A stretch of 64,000 nucleotides of DNA, taken from NCBI GenBank assembly GCA_964006375.1, contig OZ023267.1, forward strand, positions 82,175,906-82,239,905, read 5' to 3'. The stretch comes from Tillus elongatus. Taxonomy: Eukaryota > Arthropoda > Insecta > Coleoptera > Cleridae. Both the position numbers and the translations under genes were made by a program. Under the pieces are notes generated by a model. The model made no database searches. It was not told the origin of the DNA and saw nothing but the letters and a program-made list of their open reading frames with translations. Positions 34,701 through 47,480 of the stretch are shown here, in pieces; the stretch's first letter is position 1, and the number at the start of each line of letters is the position of its first letter.

Positions 34701-37700
34701 AAACAAACATTTGTTTAATGTGGTGTTTTCAAATGGAAACTTCAGTCATAAAGATTGGTACGTAGACTCCGGGGCTAGTTGTCATTTCACTACAAATGAA
34801 GATTGGGTGAAGAATAAGAATCATCCGAAATTTCCTGAGATCATGGTAGCGAACAAAGAAAAACTTGCAGTTAAATGTACAGGTGATGTAGCACTAAAAA
34901 CGTTAGTGGATAGTCAGTGTTTGGATATTACCGTAACAGATGTCATGTGTGTGCCGGGACTAACAACCAATTTATTATCTGTAAGCCGAATTAATGGAAA
35001 TTTTGTGATATTTGGTGACCAGATTTGCCAGATTTTCAATCGAGATAATGAACTGCTTGCGACAGCTAATCTGCAAGAAGGTGTGTATAAGTTAAATATA
35101 CCTGAGGAAGTTTCTCCTGTAGCAGCACCTGCAGTAGCTCTGGTCACGGGGCAGACGTGGCACAGAAGGTTGGGGCATATAAATACAGCATACCTGAACA
35201 AGATGGTAAATGGAGCAGTCGAAGGAATGGAATGTCAAGGACAAAGACAGTTTGATCTAAAAAATTGTATTACATGTTGCGAAGGTAAGCAAACAAAATT
35301 GCCATTTAAAAACACTGGTACAAGGGCCTCATCATTGTTAGAAATTATTCACACTGATATATGTGGACCAATGCAAACACAGTCACTAGGAGGGTCCAAG
35401 TATTTTTTAACATTCGAAGATGATTTTAGTTGAATGGGCTTTGTTTATTTTCTAAAAAGTAAGGATGAAGCATTTGGGTGTTTTAAAAATTTTAAGGCAA
35501 TGGTGGAAAAACCTAAGAATATGTCGATTAAGTTTTTACGATCAGATAATGGTGGAGAATTTTGTTCAAATGAATTTGAAAATTATTTGAAGTCAAATGG
35601 TATAATACATCAGACTACTAACAGTTATACACCTGAACAGAATGGTATGTCGGAGAGACTAAACCGAACGTTAGTAGTGAAAGCGAGATGTATGCTATAT
35701 GATGCAAATCTAGAAATTAAATTTTGGGCAGAAGCTGTGCATTGTGCGATGTACCTGAGCAATCGATCAATTGCTTCGGGCATTGACAAGACACCGTTTG
35801 AGGTATGGAATGGAAAAAGGCCAAACTTGAAGCATTTGAGAATTTTTGGCAGTCATGCAATGATGCACGTACCTAAAAATTTAAGACAAAAATGGGATAA
35901 AAAGTCAAAAGAAGTTATTTTTGTGGGATACGAAGAACAAACAAAAGGCTATAGATTATATGATTATGAAAAGCATGAAGTTAAAATATGTAGAGATGTG
36001 ATAGTTATGGAAGGAACAAGTAGAAATGATAACTTAAAAAACAGTTTAGAAATTGTTATAGAAGAAAATAATAATGAATTGTTAGAAATTGAAGATTCAG
36101 TGGGTGTTGAAACTGAGGTAACTTCGGAAACAAATTCTGAAAGTGATTCAGGAAGTGAATATTCCTGAGAAGAAGAAGAAGATAGTGATTACACACCTAC
36201 AGAATTAGTGTCAACTTCAGAATCTATCAGAAAATCTGACAGGGAAAGAAAACCGAAAGGTTATGAAGATTTTGTGACTTATATGATGTGCAAAGATACT
36301 TGTGAAGTTAAAAGTGATCCTGTTATGTTGAAAGAAGCTCTCTCCAGGCCAGATGCCGAGATGTGGAGGCAAGCTATAAAAGAAGAGTTGGAAAGCTTCA
36401 GAGAAAACGACGCCTGGGAACTAGTGGACCTACCTAATGATTTGTCAACGATAGTGCCGTGTAAGTGGGTGCTTAAGAGAAAGGTGAGTTGTGAAGGTGA
36501 AATTAGGTATAGTGCGAGACTAGTGGCAAAAGGTTTTGTGCAACAACCAGGTATAGACTACGATGAGACTTTTGCACCAGTCATAAGATTTTCTAATTTG
36601 AGACTGTTATTTGCATTAGCTGTTAAATTAGGGTTAGATATATATCACCTAGATGTGCAGACTGCTTTCTTATATGGAGATTTAAAAGAATGTTTATATA
36701 TGCAAATGCCTGAAGGTATGAATGTGAATCAAAATAAAGTTTTAAAGTTAAAGAAAGCCATTTATGGGCTGAAACAGTCGTCACGAGCTTGGAATAAAAA
36801 GGTACATGATGTTTTACTAGGGCTAGGTTATGTGCAATCAGCTTATGAGCCTTGCATTTATAGTAAAAGATCTAAAAATGTATTTACTCTTGTAGCGTTG
36901 TTTGTAGATGATTTTTTCTTATTTTCAAATAGTATCAAAGAAACAGATTTTTTGAAAAAAGAGTTGAAATCTAGATTTAAAATTAAGGATTTGGGAAAAA
37001 TGAAGGAGTGCTTAGGCATGACAGTTAATATTGATAAGGACAAAAATATTGTTTTAAATCAGAAAGATTATATATTAAAATTGTTAGATAAGTTTAACAT
37101 GAAAGATGCTAAAGCTGTATGTACGCCAATGGAGGCAAAATTTAGTTTAGAAAAAGTAGTTTTGACCGAAGAGAATAAAGCTAAGTATCCCTACCAGACT
37201 TTAATAGGAAGTCTAATGTATTTATCAGTATTAACAAGACCTGATATTAGTTATAGTTTAAGTTACTTAAGTCAGTTCAATAATAATTATGACAAAAGTC
37301 ATTGGATGTGTGCCAAACGTATTTTGAGATATTTAAAGGGCACTGCAGATTATTCAATAAAATTTTCAAAAAATGATACTGAATTGAAAGGTTTTGTTGA
37401 TTCGGATTGGGGTAGTGACAATGTGGACAGGAAATCTTACACAGGTTTTTGCTTCTTACTGTTAAATGGTCCTATTTCTTGGGAAAGTCAGAAGCAGATA
37501 TCTGTTGCCTTATCAAGCACAGAAGCTGAGTATATGGCAATCACAGAGGCTGCTAAAGAGGCCATATACTTAAAAAATATATTGCAAGATCTAATAGGTG
37601 TTGATAGACCTGTAGTAGTTTATAATGATAATATGGGAGCGCAGAAACTGTCATATAATCATATGTATCACAAGCGTAGTAAACATATAGACATAAGGCA

Positions 37701-37824
37701 CCATTATATAAGCGAAATTATTGCTAAAAATCAGATTGTCTTAAAATACTTACCTACTTCAGAGATGCCAGCTGATATGTTTACTAAAGGTTAAACTAGC
37801 GTTAAGCATGATAAGTTTGTTTAG
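34701..37824 (+). pseudogene. Copia 1 pol: protease, integrase, reverse transcriptase, RNase H
   Basis: In one frame: protease WYVDSGASCHF, pre-integrase WHRRLGHINTAYL, integrase core IHTDICGP (D), LRSDNGGEFCS (D) and YTPEQNGMSERLNRT (E), reverse transcriptase WVLKRKVSCEGEIRYSARLV and LFVDDFFLF (VDD), and RNase H LKGFVDSDWG and SSTEAEYMA. Three single-codon breaks interrupt it: TGA at 35431 (just after the first integrase aspartate region), TGA at 36166 (in the acidic linker) and TAA at 37792 near the end; the natural stop is TAG at 37822. No frameshift was seen, so decay is recent. Confidence 0.9.
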
Positions 37825-38022
37825 TGTTTAGGTTTAGCATAATGAATTTATTTTTAAATATTCTCTAAGTGGGTGTGTTGAAAATTAATAGCGAATATTT
37901 AAAATTTAGCGCCCTCTAAACAATGTTGGTAACACTGTTGTAGTCCAATAAGAATAAAGTTAGTTGATGTCAAAGCATCGAACAGAGCGTTTCATTTTCT
38001 ATACCGGCAATAATTTTTAACA

Positions 38023-39519
38023 ATATATACCTAACACTCAGTTTATAAATTATATTGTATGTTGTGTTTTCTACGTCATATCAAATACATTATTGTACAT
38101 AATGTTGTTTTGGAAGCTTACTATTTCAAAATTTGCAAAATCTAATTAGATGTCTATATGTATGTAAAGATTTTATAAAGAAAATAAAAAAACTTTTAAA
38201 AGCCTTGAGATAAGGAGTTTGTTTTTGGTGCAGGCATTTGTATTTTACAAATAAGGTAAAATATACTTTTTTAATATAAAAATACTTATATAGCATATTT
38301 GTTTGGCAAAACCACTATATGTATATAAGTATAAGAAAACTATTCATATTTGGTCTGCTAATGGAAATTCTTAGTAAATATAACAAAATCCATGGCTACA
38401 AAATGTTAACCTTAGGGTCTATAGAAAATAGAAAATAAAAATGAATCATCTCAAGAACCTTTACCAAAATTTATATTGTTGTTGTCCTTCCTTAGTGAAA
38501 TTGTTCCATATTAAATACAGACGTTGAGACTATTTCTCTGGCTTCACTAACATTGGTTTTCTTTTCTGTAAATTAAGGACATAGCAGTGAAACCGGTCAC
38601 AGAAATGTAGAATTCAAAAGCGCCACAAATAATCTCAACGTCTGCATTTAGTATTTACCTAGGTACAAGATTTTTTTGTTACATTTTTAACTGTTTAGAA
38701 AAGTAACTTAAAAGTTTTACTGGATGAAAACTGAAATTTTCATATTTATGTTTTAGCTTCATGTACCTACTTAGCTTGATGTAGCTACTTTGCTGATACT
38801 TTTTAATGGATAGCACTTTATAACACTTCATTTTTTGTTGTAATTTGTTAATAAGCAGGTATAAATTTTACATTTTTCCTCATAATTTTAATACTTTTAT
38901 ATTATTGTATATAGTAAGTATATTTGTTCATCTAAATTGTACATATGTTTTACAAATAGGTATAAGCTTATACACTGTGATCAAAACAATTGAATTCACT
39001 CATAAGGATTCAAATTACACTATCAAACTAGTTTATACATACCTATTGCCATTTTACTGTTTTTAGCGAAAATTTTATTATGAAAAATTTGCCATTGTTG
39101 TCCCTTTCTTCAGTTATTATTCATTATTATTCTGTAACTGCTACCAGTATTTAACTTGCTTTAAGAAGGAGCTTGCTTTTAATTGTGACCATATAATGTT
39201 AATTGTTTGATCACAATTTATCACTATAATTTTACATCACTAAAACAGTCAGATTTATATAATTTTATATTATCCTAATAATGTATCTTTAGCAATATTC
39301 ATTATTAATAAATCAGGAAAATTATAAAACTCTCTGACATATCGGATAATTTAGAGTGTATTGCAGTACATGATTATGCTCTCGATTTGTGCCAATAAAT
39401 GGGCTTGTTCATATGTAATGCATTTTTATTGCTTTTAATGTAGATAAACCTTAAAAATAGTATTACAAACATTCAATGATAGTTGTATTTTATATTTATA
39501 TAATAATATCTACCTTAAT
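38023..39519. other. No gene; one hairpin MITE
   Basis: AT-rich sequence without coding character. Arms at 38511-38542 and 38620-38650 (TAAATACAGACGTTGAGACT versus the inverse of AATCTCAACGTCTGCATTTA) form an imperfect ~30-bp hairpin around 78 bp, probably a small MITE. Confidence 0.5.
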
Positions 39520-39780
39520 TCTGAGTCCTGGATATTTGCCTGTGTGGACCTTGTGTTCATGTCTCAGGGATGCTACGCAGATGCAGGAAAACTTCACTTT
39601 ATAGTGAGCCAGATTCATGAGAGGATAAATTTTACTAGTAATTACAACTTGTGGTTTACCGTTGGCTTCCGAACAAAATTTACCATATTTTTAGGGGTTT
39701 TAGGGTTCATTTCACTGCTGGAGTCAAACCTGCTACCTTTAGAGTAGCAGTTAGACATTTTCAGCACTATACCACACTCA
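39520..39780 (-). mobile_element. tRNA-headed SINE-like repeat
   Basis: Read on the minus strand, the head has an A-box-like TGGTATAGTGCTG near 39775 and a B-box-like GGTTTGACTCC near 39725, followed by about 200 bp ending in an AT-rich tail. The plus-strand 67-codon frame at 39544-39747 is its opposite strand and is not regarded as a gene. No second copy is in the window. Confidence 0.4.
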
Positions 39781-40214
39781 ATAACCTTATATCCACATTA
39801 AATTATAAATACGGTTTGTTCTAATATATAACATAGAAATAAGAAAATAGTTTGTTTCATTTTTATATAATTTTCAGTTTTAACGTTGTCTTACAGTTTA
39901 TTTAATTCAAATATATGATTATGTTTTTTGTGTACATAATATATTATCTTAAAAATTTCATAAATCGTAGGCAACCATGTATTTTTTATTACTAACCCAG
40001 TTTATACACTTTGTTAATTGTAATGGACTTATAATTTGGATTTATTATATTTATCAAATATGATTTGACTTTGAAATAATTAACAATATGTTTCCAGTCA
40101 GACAACTTTACCACTATGCTATTATATGTCGTTACCTTTATTTCTATATAAAGGTATAAACATGTTCTATTATAAGTTATATTATAACAATATATATAAT
40201 AAGAAAACAATGTA

Positions 40215-40560
40215 CAGTAAAACCCCATTTAAAGTCCTGGTTAGAGACCTACCAAACCGGAGGTTAAGTGAAACGATGTAAAATAAATCATTACGAATGA
40301 ACATAATGTACATACATATGTACATATTTGTGACTCCAAAGGATTAAGAAAAAAACAGTATTCAATTACCTATGTATTATGTACACGCCTGCAGTCTACA
40401 TTATATTATGTACTCCTTTTTTACCTGTTTTAGACTTTTTTCAGAACAACAACGTTATACTGAATCAGTTTCAAGTTAAAAGAATACATTTGCCTACAAC
40501 AAACTGCAACGCTATAATGAAAGAACTTTAAATGAGAGGACGTTATGCAAGGACTTACTG
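40215..40560. mobile_element. pogo/Tigger-like MITE, 346 bp
   Basis: Starts CAGTAAAACCCCATTTAAAG and ends with the inverse of CAGTAAGTCCTTGCATAACG; TA borders both ends (40213-40214 and 40561-40562). CAGTA(A/R)AACC is the typical pogo/Tigger terminus. CATTTAAAGT recurs near both ends. Non-coding. Confidence 0.6.
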
Positions 40561-42002
40561 TATATTAAATATATGTGTGTTTGAAACTGTATTTATTTAT
40601 TCAAATGTTCAGTTTTATTTTCTTTTATAAAAACTGAAATATATCTTACGTGATCATGTATTTTTTACCAAAACCCACCTGTCGGTACCTCGTATATATA
40701 TAATTTTGTATAATTGATTTGTTATAATTTTGTAAATTTTCTGATATATTAATTAAATATGTTAAATATCAGATGTATATATAATGATTTCGCAAATAAA
40801 CTGGGTTTTATTATTTTATGTTTGTCATTGGTCTTTCTATGTGTATATCTTTAAATTTTATACCTTATACGTTTTTATATTTGCCCGGCTCTAGACTCCA
40901 TACTACTAGGGTATGTAGTGAGTTCTTTTTTTAATTATTTTTTTAAAATTAATGAATTTAACGATTATTCAATTTCCCTTTTACTTGCCCAAATTTAAAA
41001 CCAGATATATTTATCATATCCTCAAATAATAATACTGCATCAAAATTTTTATATACATATATCTGATTTTATTCTACTAATTTTATAAGGATAAAGAAAT
41101 AACAACATAACACCACTGCTAAATCAACAAATTCTTATATTATTACTTGAGCTTTTTTTATTTAGGTTTTATCTTTCATCAAAATTTTTACTTTGCGCTT
41201 TTCCAAAATTGGTGATTTGAAAACATAAATTAATTTCTTATTTAAATATTATAAACAGATTAGAGGTTTACATACATTAATGACACAAATTTTCATTAAT
41301 ACATTCATTACTGAAATTTAAAAGTTTCATTCACTTTTTTTTTATTAGTACAGAAGTATATACCTTCGCAACTTCCTGATTGCTTCCTTATCAACCGATG
41401 TTTGTGTCGTCGAAATCCATCGTTGCTAGGCAGCTATCTTGTAGACTTCTTACTTCAAAATAACGCGTATCTGGCGTCAATTATTATTTTAATATTTGCA
41501 TATCTTTTGTTGCAGCACTTCTTTTGAGCTTATTACTCATTTAGGAGACACATTAATGATTATTTTATAGTTTCTAACACTTTTCAAACTTTAATTCTCC
41601 AATTTTACTTATTATTTCACTATTTTGCCTTATCAAAATGCACTGGCATCCTCTTGATATTGAACCAAATTGAAGAGAGTTTTTATTCAATTATTTGTCA
41701 CTTCCTGCTCAGATTTTGTATCCAAAGCAATCTAATTAATTTTACAAACTGTCATAAATTGTTTTCGTATTTCTTACCATAGAAATATTGTTGTCTATGT
41801 ACACAAAAACTGATAAATACATTGGCGTATTATGGATTTTTAGAATGTCAATGTCAATTCACTTAACTTTCAATATTTAGCAACAGCAACAAAAACAAGT
41901 CTTAAACTACTTAAATACATAGAAACTTATCTATCATAACTTTTAAGTAGTGGCATCTGACAATTCATAAACATTTTAAAGGATCGTACACATTTAATAT
42001 CT
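40561..42002. other. No recognisable gene
   Basis: AT-rich DNA with many short T and A runs and no supported coding, RNA or repeat features. Confidence 0.5.
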
Positions 42003-42917
42003 TATCTTATAACAAAAAAAAACACTTTTCACTTTTTTTAACAAACATGTATCAACCCTTTGTTAACCAAATTATACCTATTTGTTTAACAGTTTATTTT
42101 CATTTCAAACTACATTTCATTTCTTCTTAAATGTCTTATCATGTAGCTTGAAAAAGTACTTTGCACTTAACTACTGTAGTGTCTATTCAATACATTATTT
42201 ACACTCTGCTTAAAATTAATTTAAGAATCATTTGCTCCTTTTATTATTTGAGAACTGTCTTTTTATATAACTGTTTTTAATGTATTTTATCATCTTTGTA
42301 TTTCAGAACGCCTGCTGCTATGTAAATATTTATTGGACAAATAATGCAGTGTTTTATTATAATTTGGTTTTACTGGATATTTGAAACATCTGCATCTTTA
42401 GTAAGTTATTTCATATTAATCTCATTTACACCTTACTTTGAAGTGCTTTTCACTTGTGTGGTTTATATGAGTGTCTTTATATATTGAGTGTATATGAATT
42501 TGTTTTTACCATTTTATTTGTTTCCACATATACAAAACATTATCGCTATTTATTTACACCTAGTATGTAAATTTCCTTTTCATTAATTTTTTTAAATTTT
42601 TGTTTCTACATTTCAGATTGATTTCAAGAATTCATTGGCAATGCTCTCCAATGATTTATACAAACCGTTTTTATTGGAATCAGTATGCTGCACGATACCA
42701 CCTTCGATATCCACTTAAATTGATACCAGGTTCTCCACAGTATTGACATTTAGTGGCAGTGTTACTGTTTTGACAATTACCGTTCATAAACTTTTAGTAT
42801 TCTTATTAGTGATAAGTGATATTCTAGTTTACTCGCAAATACCTAGTTTTAAGTTTTAGTTTTAAGCTTTGCGTGTGGTAGCAAATAATTTAAGTTTGAT
42901 ATTGCCTAAATATCAAT

Positions 42918-42990
<73 letters not shown>
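42003..42990 (+). repeat. Duplicated block, copy 1, ending in (AT)n
   Basis: The block from TATCTTATAAC at 42003 to the AT tract (42921-42990) is repeated at 54041-55020 in the same orientation with scattered substitutions and small indels. It contains two exon-like segments, 42307-42400 (acceptor TTTGTATTTCAG, donor TTTA|GTAAGT) and 42617-42718 (acceptor CTACATTTCAG). In this copy the first segment has an in-frame TAA produced by a small compensating pair of indels. Confidence 0.85.
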
Positions 42991-42993
<3 letters not shown>

Positions 42994-43845
42994 GGGAGCG
43001 GAGGATAATTATAGAGATAAACTCGTCGAACTAGGCACATATATAGACATAGGTAACGGGATAATGTAAACTATATTAACTCACAAAACTTAACAGTAAT
43101 ATTATTAACTAACAAATGAATCACCTTACGTAGACTGTTACATCGTGGATCTTAATTGAACAGTATTATGTTTACATAAATAAATTATAAGTATCGCGGC
43201 GTTATATCTGAAGCAATCTAATCTTCACCGTCTACATTGTAAAAACTTATTTTATTAACTGATTCTCTGTTACTGAAATTAATCTCATTTATATTTACAA
43301 AACAATAACACATTTTGATTCTTAATTAGTATTACGACCTTTCTGATTTGCTGACTGCAACATTCCTGTATATCTTGCAACTTGACTTGTTATTGTTTAC
43401 ATACTGAATGTGATATTTTCAATGTCAATAGATACAATGCTGACCTCTAATTAATGCAATATTTACATTCCTTGTTTAAAGAATTAAACTGAACTACTTT
43501 TAATAATTATTTTAGTGTTTTTACCAATTATGTTTCTAAGTCTATTACGGCCCTTCTGAAGACCTTTCGTGTTCTCTCAACATTCTGCCGAGTCAACAAA
43601 AATGACGGCTCGCTGGATGGCTCTGGCCTAAATGTTTAATTTATTTTTTACCTAGGTTTGGCACTAATTATAATGATTGCAAGAAAGTTAAATTGTATAG
43701 TACCCTAGTGTGAGAATTGGAACTACTAATACTTGAATTAATGGAGACTACCTTAGATATGTTACTGGACTTAATAATACAATTAATAATTTTGGATTCA
43801 ATCCTACGTATGATAATGGAAATCACAATAATAAACATAATATAA

Positions 43846-43949
43846 CTATGCATACCACTCTATGATGGTAATCGTAATAATAAATAAAATAATCTTTTTG
43901 ACTACAACCTTACATGAGATAATCGACATAACAATAATTAAAATAATAT
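43846..43949. repeat. Minisatellite unit split from its neighbours by Copia 2
   Basis: ATAACTATGCATACCACTCT followed by ATGATGGTAAT starts here and again at 50888, immediately right of Copia 2; a weaker third unit starts near 50998 (ATTATGTATACCGTTCTA). The original array had a period near 105 bp. Confidence 0.7.
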
Positions 43950-45247
43950 TGTTGATATTTAGTATCAATGGCCCAAAAATTATGTGTATGTGTCGCCATC
44001 TATAGTTCCATATAGTAAGTAAGTAACGTCATTATATTTTTGTATCGACAGTTGTTAATAAAGTAGTGTTATGCTGATACTCAAATGTGAAGCTGTGTTT
44101 TATTCAACTCTGAATAATAACAGGTTATGGGACCAGTGCTTCGTGTAATTTGAGTGCATAATGGCGAATAATAATTTCATCGCGAGTATACCTAAGTTGA
44201 GAGGTCGCGATAATTATGCAGAGTGGTCTTTCGCAGCTGAGAATTTCCTGATACTCGATGGGTTGAAAACGTGCATCGAGGGAACTGAAGCTGACGCCAG
44301 CAAAGTCACTCAGGCAAGAGCCAAGTTAATTATGACAATTGAACCATCATTATATATTCATATAAAGGAGACTCAAACGGCCCAAGAACTTTGGATGAAA
44401 CTAAAGAATTTGTATGATGATGCTGGTTTTGCTAGACGAATAGCTTTATTACGATCGTTAATTTCGGCGCGATTGGAAGACATGGATAGCATGGGGTCAT
44501 ATGTAAACCACATTGTGGAAACGTCACAAAAGCTGAGGGGCACAGGATTCAAAATAGATGAAGAATGGATAGGATCTCTACTCCTAGCAGGACTACCAGA
44601 GAAGTATTCACCCATGATAATGGCCATAGAACATAGTGGGATTCAAATTACGTCGGACTCGATAAAAACAAAATTGTTGGAAATGGCAGACGATAATGCA
44701 GGTAGCGCTTTTATTAGCAAGGCTGCATGGAATAGAAAATCAGGTGATATGAATACCAAGGTTAGTCACAATAATGGTAGTTACAGTCTTTGACTATATA
44801 GAGAATAGACCCGGCACACAGCCGAATTGTTTGAAGCCAACATTCAAGGGACTCTATGTTTACATCGGTCCTCTGCTCTGATTGGGTGGTGGCTCAAGCG
44901 TTGCCGCTATGTGATAATTCATCCTTAAATCGCCGAATATGCTAACAAGTTGAGAATGATAAATGTATTACTCTTCTGTTACTTAAGACATCACACTTAC
45001 ATTAGGGATTATTTATGAATGTTAAGATATACTAACGTTATATTCCTTGGTTTCTCCCTACTTTATGTAAATATAACCAGAAAACTCATTTTAAAATATT
45101 TATCTTGCTGCATGTGAAATATCTAGATTTGTATTAATCGACAGTTGTGGCTTGTATTTGTCTGGGAATAGTATGCAAGTATACTGAAAATTTATTTTTG
45201 TGTTACCTTGATTTGCAATAGAGGTTTTGAGTTTTGTTTATGCAAAA

Positions 45248-45545
45248 TGATGAAAAAGTATATTGCTTGTAGAAGATTACCTGAGGATGTGGCAACGATG
45301 TCTCTGCATGTTGCTGTTTGCGATTCTCAGTGGCGGCACGTCAGTTTGGCACTATTTTTAGGTTTCCATCTACTAACATGGTGTGCTGCCTTAAATAGAA
45401 AATCGGATACGCTGCCGAAATATTCTTATTTATGTTCACAGCATTTTAATAAAGACTTTTATTATTTACCCAAGTGGAAGAAGGGTCTTAAAAACGCAGC
45501 GTCTCCATCAGTTTTAAGTTCTCCAGTGCCTTCTACTTTTAGCAT
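45248..45545 (+). pseudogene. THAP domain exon of P element copy 2
   Basis: Encodes MMKKYIACRRLPEDVAT and then SYLCSQHFNKDFYYLPKW with KNAASPSVL, matching the C-terminal half of a THAP finger with CxxH intact. The first CxxC pair is not evident and a stop-free run into the following intron (to 45624) is probably intronic. It would bind P termini. Confidence 0.6.
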
Positions 45546-46164
45546 GAATAAGCTCTTGCTCACGCAGAAAGAAGGTGAAGAATTCTTCTTAGCTTCCTAT
45601 TTTGTAAACCTTTATTATTGGTAAAATTAATAAATTACCCGATAAAAATTGCAGTCATAGTTTTCAAGAAAATAGTGATAAATCATCGTTATCATCAACT
45701 CTCACTGCTTTGGAACTATCATCATGTTCAACAGGTGAGGCACTTGGCAGTCCTCCTGAATTAACACCAAAAGCTAACATTACTCCAGGTCAAAAGTAAG
45801 TTAATGTGCCTGGACTTAGAATTGAGGGGAAAATACTAGAAACCATTTTTATAAAATTATATTCCGTTCACTGAAAACTTATCAAATATCGTCCATTTTT
45901 TAGGAAAAAACTTCCTTATTTTGTAGATATTTCCAGTTTATCAGGAACTCCAGAAAATATCTTTAAAAAATGATCTATTGCTAAACGAGTAATAAAAAAA
46001 CAAAAGAGGAAAATAAATATATTGCGCCAACAGAAAAGACGTCTTAAAAGTTTGTCACCAAAAATCACTGATTGAGCATTTTAAAAGTCGTATTGCTTTT
46101 ACGGAAAATACAGAAACATCCCTGAACGCCTCACTTTTGAGTGTTATTGAATTGATATCATTGC

Positions 46165-46985
46165 TTGTAATATTTTAGGCCTCTTTACCCACACAAATAG
46201 ATCTGATTAAACAGCTTTTAAAATGTCCACAACGGAACTATTCATCAGACGTAAGGTCGTTTGCTATTACCCTAAATTTTTATTCAAACAAAGCTTATAA
46301 TCACGTTCGAGAAAAATTGATGAAATCTTTGCCACATCCTCGAACAATTTCTAAATTTTTCCTGGATTCTGCAAAGAAGCATTCGCGGTTTTGAATTCAA
46401 AAAGTCGAGAAGCAGCTGAAAAATGTCGCAAAATACTTTGTTGAATACCTAATCTTCGACGAGATGTTCATAAGACGTCAAGTTGAGTGCACAGGAATAA
46501 GTTTTGTGGTAACGTAAATATTGGCGTGGATATGAATAATTCAAACGAGCTTCCAGTGGCTAAAGAAGTTTTGCTTTTCTTATTAGTTGCTTTAAATAAC
46601 CACTGGAAAGTTCCAGTGGATTATTTCTTCCTAGCTGTCATTTCTCGTGAAGAAAAAGCAAGCCTCTTATTTAATCGGGCTTTAAGTTTCATCTATCAAG
46701 CAAGAATAGTCATTACTTCCGTAAGTTTTGATTGAGCAGCTGCAAATATAAGCATGATTAAATGTTTGTGAGCAAATTTAGATACATTTATTCAAGAAGG
46801 TTTAAAGGCTTATTTGCCGCATCCTGTAACCAATGAAAATGTATATTTTCCTAGATGCTTGCCACATGATGTAATTAATAAGAAATTATCCGGTAAGTTG
46901 TAGATCTATAAAACATGGCAACAGACAAATCAGGTGGTCATTTCTAGAAAAACTGGTAGAGCTGCAAGGTTTTTTTCTTAAATTT
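46165..46985 (+). pseudogene. P-element transposase, N-terminal half, broken (copy 2)
   Basis: Pieces in several frames: TQIDLIKQLLKCPQRNYSSD, VREKLMKSLPHPRTISKFF, then 46487-46735 open with KFCGNVNIGVDMNNSNELP, LLFLLVALNNHWKVPVDYFF and a TGA where the family reads on into AAANISMIKCL. It ends near the LVELQ segment at about 46968, as in copy 1. Multiple frameshifts show it is inactive. Confidence 0.75.
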
Positions 46986-47480
46986 TTGTTGAAAACACTT
47001 TTTACTGAATTTGCATAGAAAAAAATCGCTTGTGACGAGATCACAACATTGCAACATTAACACTTTCGAACATTTTATTCGAGAAATCATTTCTATAAAA
47101 ATTCACTACCATAACGCACTTGCTGCGTCCAGACTTTTTAGTTAATAGTATACTTAAATAATGTATGGGTAGTTAAACATCTTTTAAATTTTATTTTATT
47201 ATTTTAATCGTATTTATGAAAATTTCAATCCTATTTCTCGAGACGCCTGTGGTGTCGAGGACCATGTAAACAAACATTTAATTCAATCTTGGTTTCAAAC
47301 ATTACAACGCATCGCATTGGGTGATGCCTGGTCTATTCGTAGATAGATAGTCAAAGGTTACAGTCATGGTAGTGACAGCAAATGTCATACGTCAAATAAG
47401 TCAAATGTGTCATCTTTCAAAAAGCAAGTTCGTTGTTATGCTTGTAAACAAATGGGTCACATCAAAAGCAAATGTCCCGA

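Larger units (their letters stand above)
44788..47356 (+). mobile_element. P element, copy 2 (2569 bp)
   Basis: Both ends begin CTTTGACTAT and share GAATAGACC-type sequence further in. The exact 8-bp duplication GTTACAGT flanks it (44780-44787 and 47357-47364). It is colinear with and very similar to copy 1 in opposite orientation. It contains a THAP exon (about 45245-45545), transposase N-terminal sequence (about 46165-46985) and, near 47100-47145, the hairpin-end motif of the repeat family at 25636. The C-terminal half of transposase is missing in both copies. Confidence 0.92.
44161..47480 (+). pseudogene. Copia 2 gag, interrupted by a P element
   Basis: Starts at ATG 44161 (MANNNFIASIPKLRGRDNYA), with WSFAAENFLILDGL and WIGSLLLAGLPEKY, typical insect Copia gag. 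The frame is open to the P element at 44788. After the P element it resumes in the same phase at 47365 and continues through the zinc knuckle CYACKQMGHIKSKC (about 47434). The target duplication falls between serine/histidine-type spacer codons, so the capsid fold and the knuckle are on opposite sides of the insertion. Confidence 0.88.

Noticed and set aside
39544..39747. 67-codon plus-strand frame
   Set aside because: It is the opposite strand of a tRNA-headed SINE-like repeat.
43000..43590. Idea that segments 43000-43590 and 53373-54040 belong to a tandem satellite unit with the neighbouring block
   Set aside because: The order on the two sides is permuted, and a primer-like site and gag-like gene follow the second segment, which fits LTRs better. 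Kept only as the alternative in the findings.
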